From NCBI GenBank assembly GCA_018676675.1, contig JABHEG010000179.1, positions 1 to 64,000 on the forward strand: a DNA stretch of 64,000 bases, in the 5' to 3' direction. The notes beneath the pieces were generated by a model. It was not told where the DNA came from and made no database searches. It saw nothing but the letters and a program-made list of their open reading frames with translations. Made by a program: the position numbers and the translations under genes. The first letter of the stretch is position 1, and each line of letters begins with the position of its first letter. Of this stretch, positions 15,412-24,912 are shown piece by piece. The DNA is from Lentisphaerota bacterium. GTDB taxonomy: Bacteria > Verrucomicrobiota > Lentisphaeria > Oligosphaerales > JABHEG01.

Positions 15412-17995
15412 ACTCCCCAAGCCGCCCTTCTTCTTCGGAAGGCTTCGCGATCCGTTGCTTGATCGCAGAGTAGGCGTGGTCCATGGCCAGGATGCGTCGG
15501 AATAACCCCAGGCAGATGAACCCCATCAGTCGGAAAGCCAGGGGGGATCCAGTGGCGATCAGAGAATCGAAGTTTGAGCGTGGGAGGAAGATGAGGCGGC
15601 TTGGCACCAGGCTCTCTACCGTTGCCGAACGTGGGCGATCATCGACAAGGGACATCTCACCGACAATCTCATGCGCCCCGAGTTCGGCCAACGGGACAGC
15701 CCGTCCGTCGTCACTCTCCCCCAGCACGGAAACACATCCCTCCAGGATGACGTATGCCCCATCTCCCTTCGCTCCCTCGTCCATGATTCGCTGTCCCGGC
15801 TCGAACCGGCATTCCTCACCACCAAGCTGGGTCAGTTCCTCAGTCGTCAGACGAGGGAAAAGCCTGTCGTGAAACTCATCAATCTCAAGATTGAGTGAGC
15901 TGACGTCGACCCCATGGGTGTGATCGCCAACCATCGCGCGCAACACTTCCATCACCGCTTTGTACTTATCCGAGACGTTCCTCAACCGTTGGGGCAGAAT
16001 GCTGTAGAGGCGGAAAATCAGACCGTGGGCATAGGGTTCGTCACTCCTGAACAGCTGCTCAAGGCCTTGGCGCGTGAGTACACCGATATGTGTCCCGTCC
16101 TCTCCAGAGGCGACCGTTGCTGACCGCGGCGTACTGTAGAAGAGGCTGAGCTCCCCAAAGATCTCACCTGGCCCCAACTCCGCGACTCTGGTTCCGTCAA
16201 TCAACACAACCACGTGCCCCGAACGGACGAAGAACATCTCGCGTCCTGACTTGCCCTGTTCACAGATCACATCACCCGCCGGGCAGATCAACTCATCGCA
16301 GAAGATGCGCTTCATGTGTTCGTTGCTGATCGTCCCGAACACTGCCCCGCTGATGTTCTGACAGATCAGGTCAAGCTCGCCCTTCTGAATACGGCCCGAC
16401 TCGTTCTGAAGCGGCAGGAGGAGATCGTCAATGTAAGATGTGACATGTACCCGCAGGGATTCAGGCATACGCATGAAGTCATGCGATATCGCCTTGGCTT
16501 CCTCGACCGAAAGCTGTTTCCTGTCCTGAATGCACCGGTAGACCAGATGCTCCCGCAGGGCAACTGTACCTTCGAGACCGGCCAGGAACTCGTATGCCGG
16601 CTCGGCCAAGACGTCGGCGGTGATGAGAGAATCCGCCTCGAAGCTCTCCTCAAGCTTCCGGCCTGTTGCCCGCACCTCATCGAATGTCCCCGGCAACGCC
16701 ACCGTCTGAGCAAGGTGAATAGTGCGGATGTCCTCGGGAGTGAGAGGCTGAAGCTGCTCCGCGACTACATCGAAGCGGTGTCCCAAAGCGCGAAGGGCCC
16801 GGATGATCACTCCGTTATTGATCCCCCGCCCGGACACATTGCTGTGGACATCGGCACTGTAAGCGGGCGGACTGAAAAGGAGGTCGCCGTAGTTATCGGT
16901 CGCATGCATGCGTATGCCGAGGCCGCGCTCTCGACACCAGGTCCCAATCCGGCAAGCGGCGGGAAGCGGGTCCTCACCCTCGATATTGAGGTGCCCCACA
17001 TCGATCGTCACACCGAGGTTCTTTCGGCGAAGGCGCTCGGGACATGCCTCGTATACGCGCGACATTACATTGAGAAAATGCTCTGATGTCTGCGCACAGT
17101 CCAGCTGGCAGTAGTTCTCCAGGCTGATCTTCACATCGCTGCCGGCAGCTCGTTCCACAAAGCCGAGAATATCGTCCACTGCTGTCTCACGGATGAGATG
17201 CATCACCACGACGCCTGCACCAATCTCTCGGGCCAGATCAATAGTGTCGAACTGCACCTGCACGCAACGCGTCGGGTCAAAGAAGCGCTGTGCCCCGCGT
17301 GACGGGTCAGGGGACGGGACGTAAGGCCCAACCAATGGCGCGTGCAGGTCAACCCTCACGCCGGACCGCTCAATGGCAAGCTTGATCTGTTGACGGCGCT
17401 CGGGAGAAATCTCTTCGGGAAGAAGACGGACGTAGTTGAATGGGTGGAAGTCCAGGCTCAACTCGATCCCCGCCACCCCATCCCGGTGGGCCTTCTCAAT
17501 CATCAACACCGGATCCATGAGCTGGCGTTCCCAGAACGTGGTCACAAACACGCGCTTGGGGTCGTCCAGACGTTCCCATTGACTCGAATCGACCCGCAGC
17601 TCTCCGGTCATACGATCCGCATACAGTGACGCGAACTCGTCGATCAGCGCGTCACGCTTCGAGTCGTCATCGGCGAGAAGAAAATAGGGGGCGTGATCAT
17701 AGAGCCACCCCGCCTTGCAGATGAAGAAAGGAGAGTCGAAGAGCTGCTGAACGGCTTCCCCGCGTATCCCCAACAAGCCGCGCAGATGCATAACATGGTC
17801 CACCGTGGCCGTGGACAGATCATAGCCGTACTTGGTGCTGGACCGGTACCGCGCCAGCAACGCCACGCACGCTTCTCGCTTCAGCCCGCGCTCAAGCAGC
17901 CCACTCATGGCCCGCCCTTGGGACAGATCCAAGTCGCTCAGGCTGTCCCTGAGGAGACCTTCCAGAATGGGGTCATGAGACCATTCGGCTGACAC
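15398..17995 (-). CDS. Xylose-isomerase-like TIM barrel fused to tandem cyclic-nucleotide-binding domains
   Basis: This 865-residue protein has three parts. Residues ~1-130 are helical, of unknown type. Residues ~145-430 form an AP-endonuclease-2/xylose-isomerase-like TIM barrel (GVAGIELSLDFHPFN, VDLHAPL, VVVMHLIRE, ISLENYCQLD, GVTIDVGHLNI, IRMHATDNYG), with His, Glu and Asp in the metal-ligand positions. Residues ~565-845 hold two cNMP-binding domains, each with a phosphate-binding cassette (GEIFGELSLFYSTPRSATV at ~645; HEIVGEMSLVDDRPRSATV at ~790). The barrel family isomerises or epimerises sugars or cleaves DNA at abasic sites. The cNMP domains suggest allosteric control, which is inference. 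GTG 17995 is the start, with AGGAGG eight bases upstream. It diverges from carB and has no operon partner. Confidence 0.8.
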   Translation of the reverse strand: MSAEWSHDPILEGLLRDSLSDLDLSQGRAMSGLLERGLKREACVALLARYRSSTKYGYDLSTATVDHVMHLRGLLGIRGEAVQQLFDSPFFICKAGWLYDHAPYFLLADDDSKRDALIDEFASLYADRMTGELRVDSSQWERLDDPKRVFVTTFWERQLMDPVLMIEKAHRDGVAGIELSLDFHPFNYVRLLPEEISPERRQQIKLAIERSGVRVDLHAPLVGPYVPSPDPSRGAQRFFDPTRCVQVQFDTIDLAREIGAGVVVMHLIRETAVDDILGFVERAAGSDVKISLENYCQLDCAQTSEHFLNVMSRVYEACPERLRRKNLGVTIDVGHLNIEGEDPLPAACRIGTWCRERGLGIRMHATDNYGDLLFSPPAYSADVHSNVSGRGINNGVIIRALRALGHRFDVVAEQLQPLTPEDIRTIHLAQTVALPGTFDEVRATGRKLEESFEADSLITADVLAEPAYEFLAGLEGTVALREHLVYRCIQDRKQLSVEEAKAISHDFMRMPESLRVHVTSYIDDLLLPLQNESGRIQKGELDLICQNISGAVFGTISNEHMKRIFCDELICPAGDVICEQGKSGREMFFVRSGHVVVLIDGTRVAELGPGEIFGELSLFYSTPRSATVASGEDGTHIGVLTRQGLEQLFRSDEPYAHGLIFRLYSILPQRLRNVSDKYKAVMEVLRAMVGDHTHGVDVSSLNLEIDEFHDRLFPRLTTEELTQLGGEECRFEPGQRIMDEGAKGDGAYVILEGCVSVLGESDDGRAVPLAELGAHEIVGEMSLVDDRPRSATVESLVPSRLIFLPRSNFDSLIATGSPLAFRLMGFICLGLFRRILAMDHAYSAIKQRIAKPSEEEGRLGEWRQD

Positions 17996-18306
17996 AACGC
18001 TTGCCTCCTGTGGCAGTCACTCACCTCCCTGGTGCGGGACGTATCAGAGCCCTCCCTCAACCCGAACAGGTGTTTCAGTAGGATAGCATGTTCCCACCTG
18101 CCTGTCTAGACACGGCTCCCGGCCACTCGATCCTCTTCTGGAAACACCAGAAACAGCGCCCGTTCTACGAAGCAAGTTCTCCATCTGGCGCTATAGTACC
18201 GAGGTTTGACTAGGACCCGCCCTAATCCCTGCGGATTCGAGTGTGACTCCCCCTTTCTCGTCCTGCGGGAGATGGTACGCTCCAGAGGTGCACAGGATAC
18301 AGCAGC
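17996..18306. other. Divergent promoter region, no gene seen
   Basis: This 311-bp gap lies between the divergent TIM-barrel/cNMP gene and carB. A TTGACT hexamer occurs at about 18206 but lacks a well-placed -10 box. I found no riboswitch-like structure, PyrR site or attenuator that I could defend, although carB is pyrimidine- and arginine-related. Confidence 0.35.
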
Positions 18307-21300
18307 ATGCCCAAGCGTGACGACATCAAGAAGATCCTCCTGATAGGCTCGGGACCTATCGTTATCGGACAAGCCTGCGAGTTTGATTACTCGGGCACAC
18401 AGGCGTGTAAGGCCCTGCGCGAAGAAGGGTTCGAGGTGGTCCTGGTCAACAGTAATCCCGCGACCATTATGACCGATCCGGAGTTCGCGGACCGCACCTA
18501 TATCGAGCCTCTGACCGTGGATGTGCTCCACGAGATCATCCGCCGGGAGCGGCCCGACGCATTGCTGCCTACGCTCGGGGGCCAGACTGCCCTCAACCTC
18601 GCCATGGACCTGCACGACGTCGGCATCCTCGAGCGCTATCGCGTGGAGATGATCGGCGCCAAAGCCGAAGCCATCCGCAAAGCAGAGGACCGAAATCTCT
18701 TCAAGAAGGCGATGCAGAACATCAACCTTGATCTGCCCGTCAGCGGATCCGCCCACTCACTTGAGGAGGCCTGGGGATTCCAGCAGCAGATTGGTCGCTT
18801 CCCGGTGGTCATTCGCCCCGGCTTCACCATGGGCGGATCCGGCGGCGGAATCGCGTACGATGCCAACGACTTTGAGGAAATCGTCAGGCGCGGGCTCGAC
18901 TACAGCCCCATCACCGAAGTCCTCGTCGAGGAATCGATCCTCGGCTGGAAGGAATTTGAGCTTGAGGTCATGCGAGACCGCAATGACAACGTCGTTATCA
19001 TCTGCTCAATCGAGAACGTCGATCCTATGGGGGTCCATACCGGGGACAGCATCACGGTCGCTCCGGCCCAGACGCTGACTGATCGGGAATACCAGCGCCT
19101 GCGTGATGCCGCCGTCGCCGTCATGCGGGAAGTCGGCGTTGATACGGGTGGATCGAACGTCCAGTTTTCGGTCAACCCGGAGAACGGACGTCTTGTCATC
19201 ATCGAGATGAACCCCCGCGTCTCACGTTCCAGTGCGCTCGCGTCCAAGGCAACCGGCTTCCCGATCGCGAAGTTCGCCGCGAAACTCGCCGTAGGCTATA
19301 CGTTGGACGAAATCCAGAACGACATCACCCGGGAAACGCCGGCGTGCTTCGAGCCGACGATCGACTATGTCGTCACCAAGATCCCGCGCTTTGCCTTCGA
19401 GAAGTTCGCCGGAGCCGACAGTACGCTTACCACTCAGATGAAATCTGTCGGTGAAGCAATGAGTATAGGGAAGACTTTCAAGCAGTCTTTCCAGAAAGCC
19501 CTACGCTCGCTTGAGACAGGACGAGCCGGGTTCGGTGCCGACGGCAAAGACGACGCCATCGAGGCCATGCCTGACGCCGAACTCGAGGAAGAACTGAAAC
19601 GGCCTAATGCGGTCAGGGTATTCCAGGTCCGGGCTGCGTTCCGGCGTGGATGGTCTCTCGAACGCATCCACGATCTCACCAAGATCGATCCATGGTTCCT
19701 TGACCATATGGAGGAACTCGTCGCCTATGAAGACGAGATTGCCGGCGCCACGTCGCTTGAGGGGTTGAGGCAGGATGAAGCTCTGTTCAGGCAGGCCAAG
19801 GAATTCGGTTACTCCGACCGACAGCTGGCCCATCTCCTGGAAACGACTGAAGCCGACGTGCGTGAAGCACGGGGAGAACTGAATATCCTGCCGGTCTATG
19901 CCCTCGTGGATACATGTGCCGCAGAGTTCGAAGCCTTTACGCCCTATTACTACTCTACTTACGGGGAACGCGACGAAGTCCGGCCCTCCGACCGCAAAAA
20001 AATCATGATTCTCGGAGGCGGCCCCAACCGCATTGGCCAGGGGATTGAGTTCGACTACTGCTGCGTCCATGCATCCTTCGCCCTTCACGAGGCGGGGTTC
20101 GAGACCATCATGGTGAACAGCAATCCTGAGACGGTCAGTACAGATTACGACACCAGCGATCGCCTCTATTTCGAGCCGCTCACGTTGGAGGACGTCCTGC
20201 ACATTTACCGTCGCGAGAACTGCTGGGGAACGATCGTCCAGTTCGGCGGCCAGACTCCGCTGAACCTCGCCCTGGCGCTCAAGCAGAACGGCGTCAACGT
20301 CATTGGGACGGCCCCGGAGAGCATTGAGGCGGCAGAGGACCGTGAATTCTTCAAGCAGCTCGTAACCCGCCTCGGCATTCAGCAACCGGAAAACGGCACG
20401 GTGACCGACGTGGACCAGGCCGTCGAGGTCGCCCAACGCATTGGCTACCCACTGCTCGTCCGGCCATCATTCGTGCTCGGCGGCCGAGCCATGGTCATCG
20501 TCTATAGCGATGAGGACCTCCGGCGCTATATGGAGGAGGCCTTTAAGGCCTCCGAAGACCGACCGATCCTGCTCGACCGGTTCCTCGAAGAAGCAGTGGA
20601 AGTCGATGTCGACTGCATATCCGACGGCAAGACGTCCGTCATCGGGGCAATCATGGAGCATGTCGAGCGCGCGGGTGTCCACTCTGGCGACAGCGCCTGC
20701 ATCATCCCGTCAGTCACTCTTTCCGAGCCGGTCCTGCAGACAATCCGCGAGCATACCCATGCCCTGGCTAGGGAGCTGCAAGTCTGTGGTTTGATGAACA
20801 TCCAGTACGCGGTCAAAGACGAGACCGTCTTCATCCTTGAGGTGAACCCGCGGGCCTCGCGCACGATCCCGTATGTCAGCAAGGCGATCGGCGTGCCGCT
20901 TGCCAAGCTCGCCTCTCTCGTGATGGCCGGCAAGACTCTGGAAGAACTGGGATTCACTGCCGAGGTCCCCGTTCGGCACCACGCAATCAAAGAGGCCGTC
21001 CTGCCCTTTGTCCGTTTCCCGGGAACAGATGTGCTCCTTTCCCCCGAGATGAAGTCCACCGGCGAAGTTATGGGGATCGATGTGGACCCGGGAATGGCCT
21101 ACTTGAAGAGCCAGCTTGCGGCGGGGAACAGCCTTCCCGAGAAAGGCGTTGTCTTTGTCAGCGTCTGCGATGCCGACAAAGAGGCAATCATCCCCTTGGC
21201 GGCCAGAATGGCCGAACTCGGTTTCGACCTCTGTTCGACCCTCGGGACCTCCACCATACTGTGGAACAGCGGAACAAAGACAAAAGCGCTCTTCCGGATC

Positions 21301-21567
21301 TCGGACGGCCGCCCCAACGTCCTGGATCTCATCAAGAACAACGAGGTGGTCTGGATTGTAAATACGCCATCGGGAGCCAAACCCCGGGCTGACGAAGTGA
21401 GAATGAGAGCAGATGCCGTTCTCCGAGGGATACCGATCACAACGACAATGAGTGGTTTGCAGGCTGCCATTCAGGGCCTGGAGGCGCTCCGTAGGCTGAA
21501 GCAGATCGATGTGTGCAGTTTGCAGGAATTCCAGCGGCACACGGAATATCAGATGCCCGAAGCATGA
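18307..21567 (+). CDS. carB: Carbamoyl-phosphate synthase large subunit
   Basis: CarB makes carbamoyl phosphate from bicarbonate, two ATP and ammonia channelled from CarA, feeding arginine and pyrimidine synthesis in the cytoplasm. The 1086-residue product (E. coli 1073) has the two homologous synthetase halves. The first starts with GSGPIVIGQACEFDYSGTQA (~13-32) and has GFTMGGSGGGI in its ATP-grasp. The second starts with ILGGGPNRIGQGIEFDYCC (~565) and has PSFVLGGRAM. A C-terminal MGS-like allosteric domain (~945-1070, FVSVCDADKEA to TMSGLQAAI) is present. Both halves are full length and the binding motifs are intact. The stop overlaps the carA start (ATGA at 21564-21567). The upstream ribosome binding site is weak (GGAT). 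Confidence 0.97.
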   Translation: MPKRDDIKKILLIGSGPIVIGQACEFDYSGTQACKALREEGFEVVLVNSNPATIMTDPEFADRTYIEPLTVDVLHEIIRRERPDALLPTLGGQTALNLAMDLHDVGILERYRVEMIGAKAEAIRKAEDRNLFKKAMQNINLDLPVSGSAHSLEEAWGFQQQIGRFPVVIRPGFTMGGSGGGIAYDANDFEEIVRRGLDYSPITEVLVEESILGWKEFELEVMRDRNDNVVIICSIENVDPMGVHTGDSITVAPAQTLTDREYQRLRDAAVAVMREVGVDTGGSNVQFSVNPENGRLVIIEMNPRVSRSSALASKATGFPIAKFAAKLAVGYTLDEIQNDITRETPACFEPTIDYVVTKIPRFAFEKFAGADSTLTTQMKSVGEAMSIGKTFKQSFQKALRSLETGRAGFGADGKDDAIEAMPDAELEEELKRPNAVRVFQVRAAFRRGWSLERIHDLTKIDPWFLDHMEELVAYEDEIAGATSLEGLRQDEALFRQAKEFGYSDRQLAHLLETTEADVREARGELNILPVYALVDTCAAEFEAFTPYYYSTYGERDEVRPSDRKKIMILGGGPNRIGQGIEFDYCCVHASFALHEAGFETIMVNSNPETVSTDYDTSDRLYFEPLTLEDVLHIYRRENCWGTIVQFGGQTPLNLALALKQNGVNVIGTAPESIEAAEDREFFKQLVTRLGIQQPENGTVTDVDQAVEVAQRIGYPLLVRPSFVLGGRAMVIVYSDEDLRRYMEEAFKASEDRPILLDRFLEEAVEVDVDCISDGKTSVIGAIMEHVERAGVHSGDSACIIPSVTLSEPVLQTIREHTHALARELQVCGLMNIQYAVKDETVFILEVNPRASRTIPYVSKAIGVPLAKLASLVMAGKTLEELGFTAEVPVRHHAIKEAVLPFVRFPGTDVLLSPEMKSTGEVMGIDVDPGMAYLKSQLAAGNSLPEKGVVFVSVCDADKEAIIPLAARMAELGFDLCSTLGTSTILWNSGTKTKALFRISDGRPNVLDLIKNNEVVWIVNTPSGAKPRADEVRMRADAVLRGIPITTTMSGLQAAIQGLEALRRLKQIDVCSLQEFQRHTEYQMPEA

Positions 21568-22736
21568 CACAGGGACGACCGATGCAGAAGTGGCGATGGC
21601 GTGAAAAACGCGAAAAGACGGCTTTCCTGGCGCTGGAAGACGGCTCGATCCTGCGCGGGCATTCCGTCGGAGCGAACTGTGACGCTCTGGGTGAGGTCGT
21701 CTTCAATACCGGCATGACCGGCTACGAGGAGATCCTCACTGATCCCTCCTACAACGGCCAGATCGTCACCATGACCTATACGGAGATCGGCAACACCGGC
21801 ATCAATGATGCCGATGTCGAGTCCCGAGGTGTTTTCCTGAACGGCTTCATCGTGCATGAGATGAACGAGCCCAGAAACTGGCGCAGCGAGTGTTCGCTCT
21901 CCGACTATCTGCGCAAGAACGACATTCCCGCCATTGCCGGCATCGACACCCGGGCTCTAACGGTTCGACTCCGCACCGCAGGAACGCTCAAGGCCTTTCT
22001 CTGCGTGACCGGACAGGTAAGCGAAGCGGACGCACTGGCCAAGGCTGGCGCCTGGGAAGGGCTGGACGGCCAAGACTATGCGAAAAAGGTGACGTGTCCC
22101 GAACCATTCGCCTGGGACGCTGACGGACAGCGCACTCAGACATGGGGAATCGCCGACGAACTTCCAGAGACGCACGCCAAAGTCGTCGCCTATGACTTCG
22201 GCATCAAGTGGAACATCCTCCGCGGCCTGCGCCTCCAGGGTTTCGATGTCACCGTTGTGCCGGCAGAGACACCGGCAGCAGATGTCCTCGCCATGAAGCC
22301 GGATGGAGTCTTCCTCTCAAATGGCCCTGCCGACCCCGCTGCGGTGACCTATGCTATTGACAGCATCCGTGACCTGATCGGGAAGGTTCCGCTCATGGGA
22401 ATCTGCCTGGGACACCAGCTTTTGGGCCTGGCCCTGGGAGGGAAGACGTACCGCCTGAAGTTCGGGCACCACGGCTGCAACCACCCGGTGATGGACCTGA
22501 CCACGCAAGTTGTTGAGATCACCTCGCAAAACCACAACTTCGCGGTTGATGCAGACACACTGGAGCCGAGCAAAGTCGAGGTCACTCACATCAACCTCAA
22601 CGACAACACCGTTGAGGGACTTCAGCACAAAAGAGAGCCGCTCTTCTGCGTCCAGTACCATCCTGAAGCAGCCCCGGGCCCGCACGATGCATCTTACCTG
22701 TTCACACGCTTCCGGGAACTGATTGAGAAGGCCTGA
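21564..22736 (+). CDS. carA: Carbamoyl-phosphate synthase small subunit (glutaminase)
   Basis: CarA hydrolyses glutamine and passes ammonia to CarB. The N-terminal CPSase small-chain domain has TGMTGYEEILTDPSYNGQIV. The C-terminal class I glutamine amidotransferase domain has the nucleophile Cys in MGICLGHQLLG (~281) and the His-Glu pair in VQYHPEAAPGPHD. ATG 21564 overlaps the carB stop by four bases (ATGA). A second candidate ATG at 21582 follows GGGA; both keep the full domain. The order carB-carA is the reverse of the usual carA-carB operon, and coupling through the overlap would keep the subunits near equal amounts. Confidence 0.95.
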   Translation: MTQGRPMQKWRWREKREKTAFLALEDGSILRGHSVGANCDALGEVVFNTGMTGYEEILTDPSYNGQIVTMTYTEIGNTGINDADVESRGVFLNGFIVHEMNEPRNWRSECSLSDYLRKNDIPAIAGIDTRALTVRLRTAGTLKAFLCVTGQVSEADALAKAGAWEGLDGQDYAKKVTCPEPFAWDADGQRTQTWGIADELPETHAKVVAYDFGIKWNILRGLRLQGFDVTVVPAETPAADVLAMKPDGVFLSNGPADPAAVTYAIDSIRDLIGKVPLMGICLGHQLLGLALGGKTYRLKFGHHGCNHPVMDLTTQVVEITSQNHNFAVDADTLEPSKVEVTHINLNDNTVEGLQHKREPLFCVQYHPEAAPGPHDASYLFTRFRELIEKA

Positions 22737-22754
22737 CGGCCTGTCAGGATTCTC
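22725..22754. terminator. Bidirectional hairpin between carA and thpR
   Basis: A perfect 6-bp stem (CCTGAC/GTCAGG, loop GGCCT, 22732-22748) is flanked by GAGAA and TTCTC, which can extend the stem. It lies exactly between two convergent stop codons that are 7 bp apart, so it probably serves both transcripts. It lacks a long U tract. Confidence 0.5.
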
Positions 22755-23346
22755 CCAGTCGGAAACTCTCCAGCTCGTCGTAGATCGCCCCGTTTGGCGT
22801 GAGCGTGCTGCGGCAAAGGCAGAGCCGACTGACCTCCATACTGGTCTCCTCAGGTACGGGTAACGGGATCTGCCAATCCCACTCCTTTCCCCTGATGCGC
22901 ACGATCGAGCGCAGTGTTCCGGCCTCGTGCGGTCCCCGAAAGCGCACAACAGTCACATGCGGAACAGGACGGCGCTTCCTCGCCGTGCGAGTCACGTCAA
23001 GACCGGCATCCCGCACCGATTCCTGAATGCGGCCGACGAGTTCCTCGAAGGCAACCCGCCCAAGGTCTTCCCATGCCGTGCAGAGCAACTTCGGCGGCCT
23101 CCCGAATCCAGCCACGCCTTTGTAGCCAAAGCGAAGGGACATGACACCAGAGGCCAGCCCGGCCAATTGCTCCCGAAGCCTCTCCAACGCAGAACCGTCC
23201 ACTTCACCAAGGAAGTGCAAGGTCAGGTGAACATTTTCAGGGCGAACCCACTTCCCCGCAACACCACGGCAGGTCAGCGCTTTCCGTAGCGCAGCAGCAT
23301 GCCGGGTAACGGCGTCAGGAACTGGCAATGCGATGAATGCTCTCAT
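22744..23346 (-). CDS. thpR: RNA 2',3'-cyclic phosphodiesterase (2H family, ThpR/LigT)
   Basis: This 200-residue protein has both H-x-T-x motifs of the 2H phosphoesterase superfamily: HLTLHFLGEV at about residues 40-49 and HVTVVRF at about 136-142. The start MRAFIALPVP is typical of ThpR. The enzyme opens 2',3'-cyclic phosphates on RNA ends and was first known as an in vitro tRNA 2'-5' ligase. It converges on carA, and the upstream DNA is non-coding. The length matches the family (~180-200). Confidence 0.88.
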   Translation of the reverse strand: MRAFIALPVPDAVTRHAAALRKALTCRGVAGKWVRPENVHLTLHFLGEVDGSALERLREQLAGLASGVMSLRFGYKGVAGFGRPPKLLCTAWEDLGRVAFEELVGRIQESVRDAGLDVTRTARKRRPVPHVTVVRFRGPHEAGTLRSIVRIRGKEWDWQIPLPVPEETSMEVSRLCLCRSTLTPNGAIYDELESFRLGES

Positions 23347-23544
23347 AGTGGATCCACTTGATCACGCAGGGAACGAACCGCTACCAGTAGTGGCTCCGGT
23401 GCCTCTTCGCAAGTGCCCTTTCCTTGCCATCGTTCTCCCCGCCACCACTAGTTGCCATGCATGCCCCTGCCTCTATATTCAGGCCCACAGTAGGCCCGTA
23501 GAGGATCACAGAGCCGACACGACTCACACGATAGGAGCATACCG

Positions 23545-24798
23545 GTGGCACCGTTCCAGACTCTCATGATTGGTGGTGGCATGATCGCTCACGACCAGAT
23601 CCTCCCATCTTTGTACCAACTGCAGCGCGATGGGTTGATCGGCGAGATCACAGTGTGCGCGCAAACGGGGCGAACCACAAAAGCGCTTGCCGATAACCGC
23701 ACGATCCATGAAGGGTTCCCGGGGCATACCTTCATTCCCCGCCCAGACTTCAACACGGTGGATGATCTGACCCGGAAACACCCCGCTCTGTATCGTGAAC
23801 TCCTTCGGGATATGCCCCCTCGACAGCTTGTCATCATGGCTCTGCCGGACCAACTGCACTTTGACTCGATCATGGCCGCCCTGGAGGCAAATCAGCACGT
23901 GATCGCCGTGAAACCTCTGGTCCTCTCCTACGCCCACGCTCTTGAGGTGGAACGAGTCGCAAGAGAACGGGGACTCTTCGTCGGAGTCGAGTACCACAAA
24001 CGCTTTGATGACCGCGCCCTCATGGCCCGAACGCAATACAGGGAAGGACGGTTCGGCAACTTCCGCTTGGGCCAGGCCGCACTCATGGAACCATGGTATT
24101 ACCGTGAATCGAATTTCCAAAATTGGTGTACCTGTGAAAACTCGGATCTGTTCACCTACATCGGATGCCACTATGTGGACCAAATTCACTTCATCACGGG
24201 GCATCTCCCGACCGAAGTGTCTGTCTATGGCATTGTCGACACCTATCCCAATGGTCGGGAGGGCTATCTCTGGACCGACGGGCGGGTGCTTTGGGACAAC
24301 GGGGCGTGTCTGAATGTGGTCAACGCCATCGGCTACCCGAACCATGGAGCAGGCGGGAACTTCCAGGGGCTCCGCATGTTCTGCCAGGGGGAAGATGATG
24401 GGTGCATCCTCTTCCACGACGATCAATACCGCGGGCTGAAGTATTGTTACGCTGCTTCAGGTGACGGCCCCAACGCGACGCGCTACAGCGAACCCAGTCC
24501 CGATTACTTCAGGCTCGTAGACCGAGGAGGCGAGACCTTGACCCCGGTGGGATATGGCTTCCGCTCCGTGGAAGGCTTGACCAAAGCCGCTGCGCAAGTG
24601 GAAACCGCAGGGCCCGACCTGGCGGCGAAGCAGGCTGTTTTGGAGCGCATTGACTCCGAGGGTATTATCGCCACACCAGCCAACAGCAGTTTCAACGAAC
24701 TGGTCATTGAAGCTGCCCGACTCTCAATCACTCAGAACGGACGCCCCGTCACCATCGATTACGACGAAACACCGCACGTAACCCCACGGTCCTGGTAA
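23545..24798 (+). CDS. Gfo/Idh/MocA-family oxidoreductase
   Basis: The protein has an N-terminal Rossmann domain (FQTLMIGGGMIAHDQILPSL, a G-x-G-x-x-x-x family variant) and a C-terminal alpha/beta domain with HYVDQIHFITG, which corresponds to the catalytic H-x-x-D region. The usual E-K-P motif reads AVKPLV: the Lys is kept and the Glu is Ala-Val. Members oxidise or reduce sugars, inositols or amino sugars with NAD(P); the substrate is not readable. Start is GTG 23545 with TAGGAG seven bases upstream. It is a single gene, convergent with the GH2 gene, and a sugar-catabolic role is suggested by the glycan genes around it. Confidence 0.85.
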   Translation: MAPFQTLMIGGGMIAHDQILPSLYQLQRDGLIGEITVCAQTGRTTKALADNRTIHEGFPGHTFIPRPDFNTVDDLTRKHPALYRELLRDMPPRQLVIMALPDQLHFDSIMAALEANQHVIAVKPLVLSYAHALEVERVARERGLFVGVEYHKRFDDRALMARTQYREGRFGNFRLGQAALMEPWYYRESNFQNWCTCENSDLFTYIGCHYVDQIHFITGHLPTEVSVYGIVDTYPNGREGYLWTDGRVLWDNGACLNVVNAIGYPNHGAGGNFQGLRMFCQGEDDGCILFHDDQYRGLKYCYAASGDGPNATRYSEPSPDYFRLVDRGGETLTPVGYGFRSVEGLTKAAAQVETAGPDLAAKQAVLERIDSEGIIATPANSSFNELVIEAARLSITQNGRPVTIDYDETPHVTPRSW

Positions 24799-24865
24799 CG
24801 CCCCAAAGTGACTGTGGAACCGGCAGGTGGAGGCGTCCATCTGGTGCCATGACAACACCGCAGGA

Positions 24866-24888
24866 GCTCCGCCCTGATCTGGCGGAGC
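24866..24888. terminator. Hairpin between convergent oxidoreductase and GH2 genes
   Basis: A perfect 8-bp inverted repeat (GCTCCGCC / GGCGGAGC) with a 7-nt loop sits in the 114-bp gap between two convergent genes. There is no T run. A shared termination signal is the simplest reading. Confidence 0.45.
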
Positions 24889-24912
24889 CATTCCTCCGAA
24901 GCCGACATCCCT

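Noticed and set aside
16316..17086. Long plus-strand open frame opposite the TIM-barrel/cNMP gene
   Set aside because: It has no recognisable domain and lies wholly antisense to a gene with clear domains; high GC content favours such shadow frames.
18001..18306. Riboswitch or attenuator ahead of carB
   Set aside because: No conserved aptamer core or terminator/antiterminator pair could be traced by eye.
19501..20436. 311-residue minus-strand frame within carB
   Set aside because: It is antisense to the conserved centre of carB and shows no domain signature.
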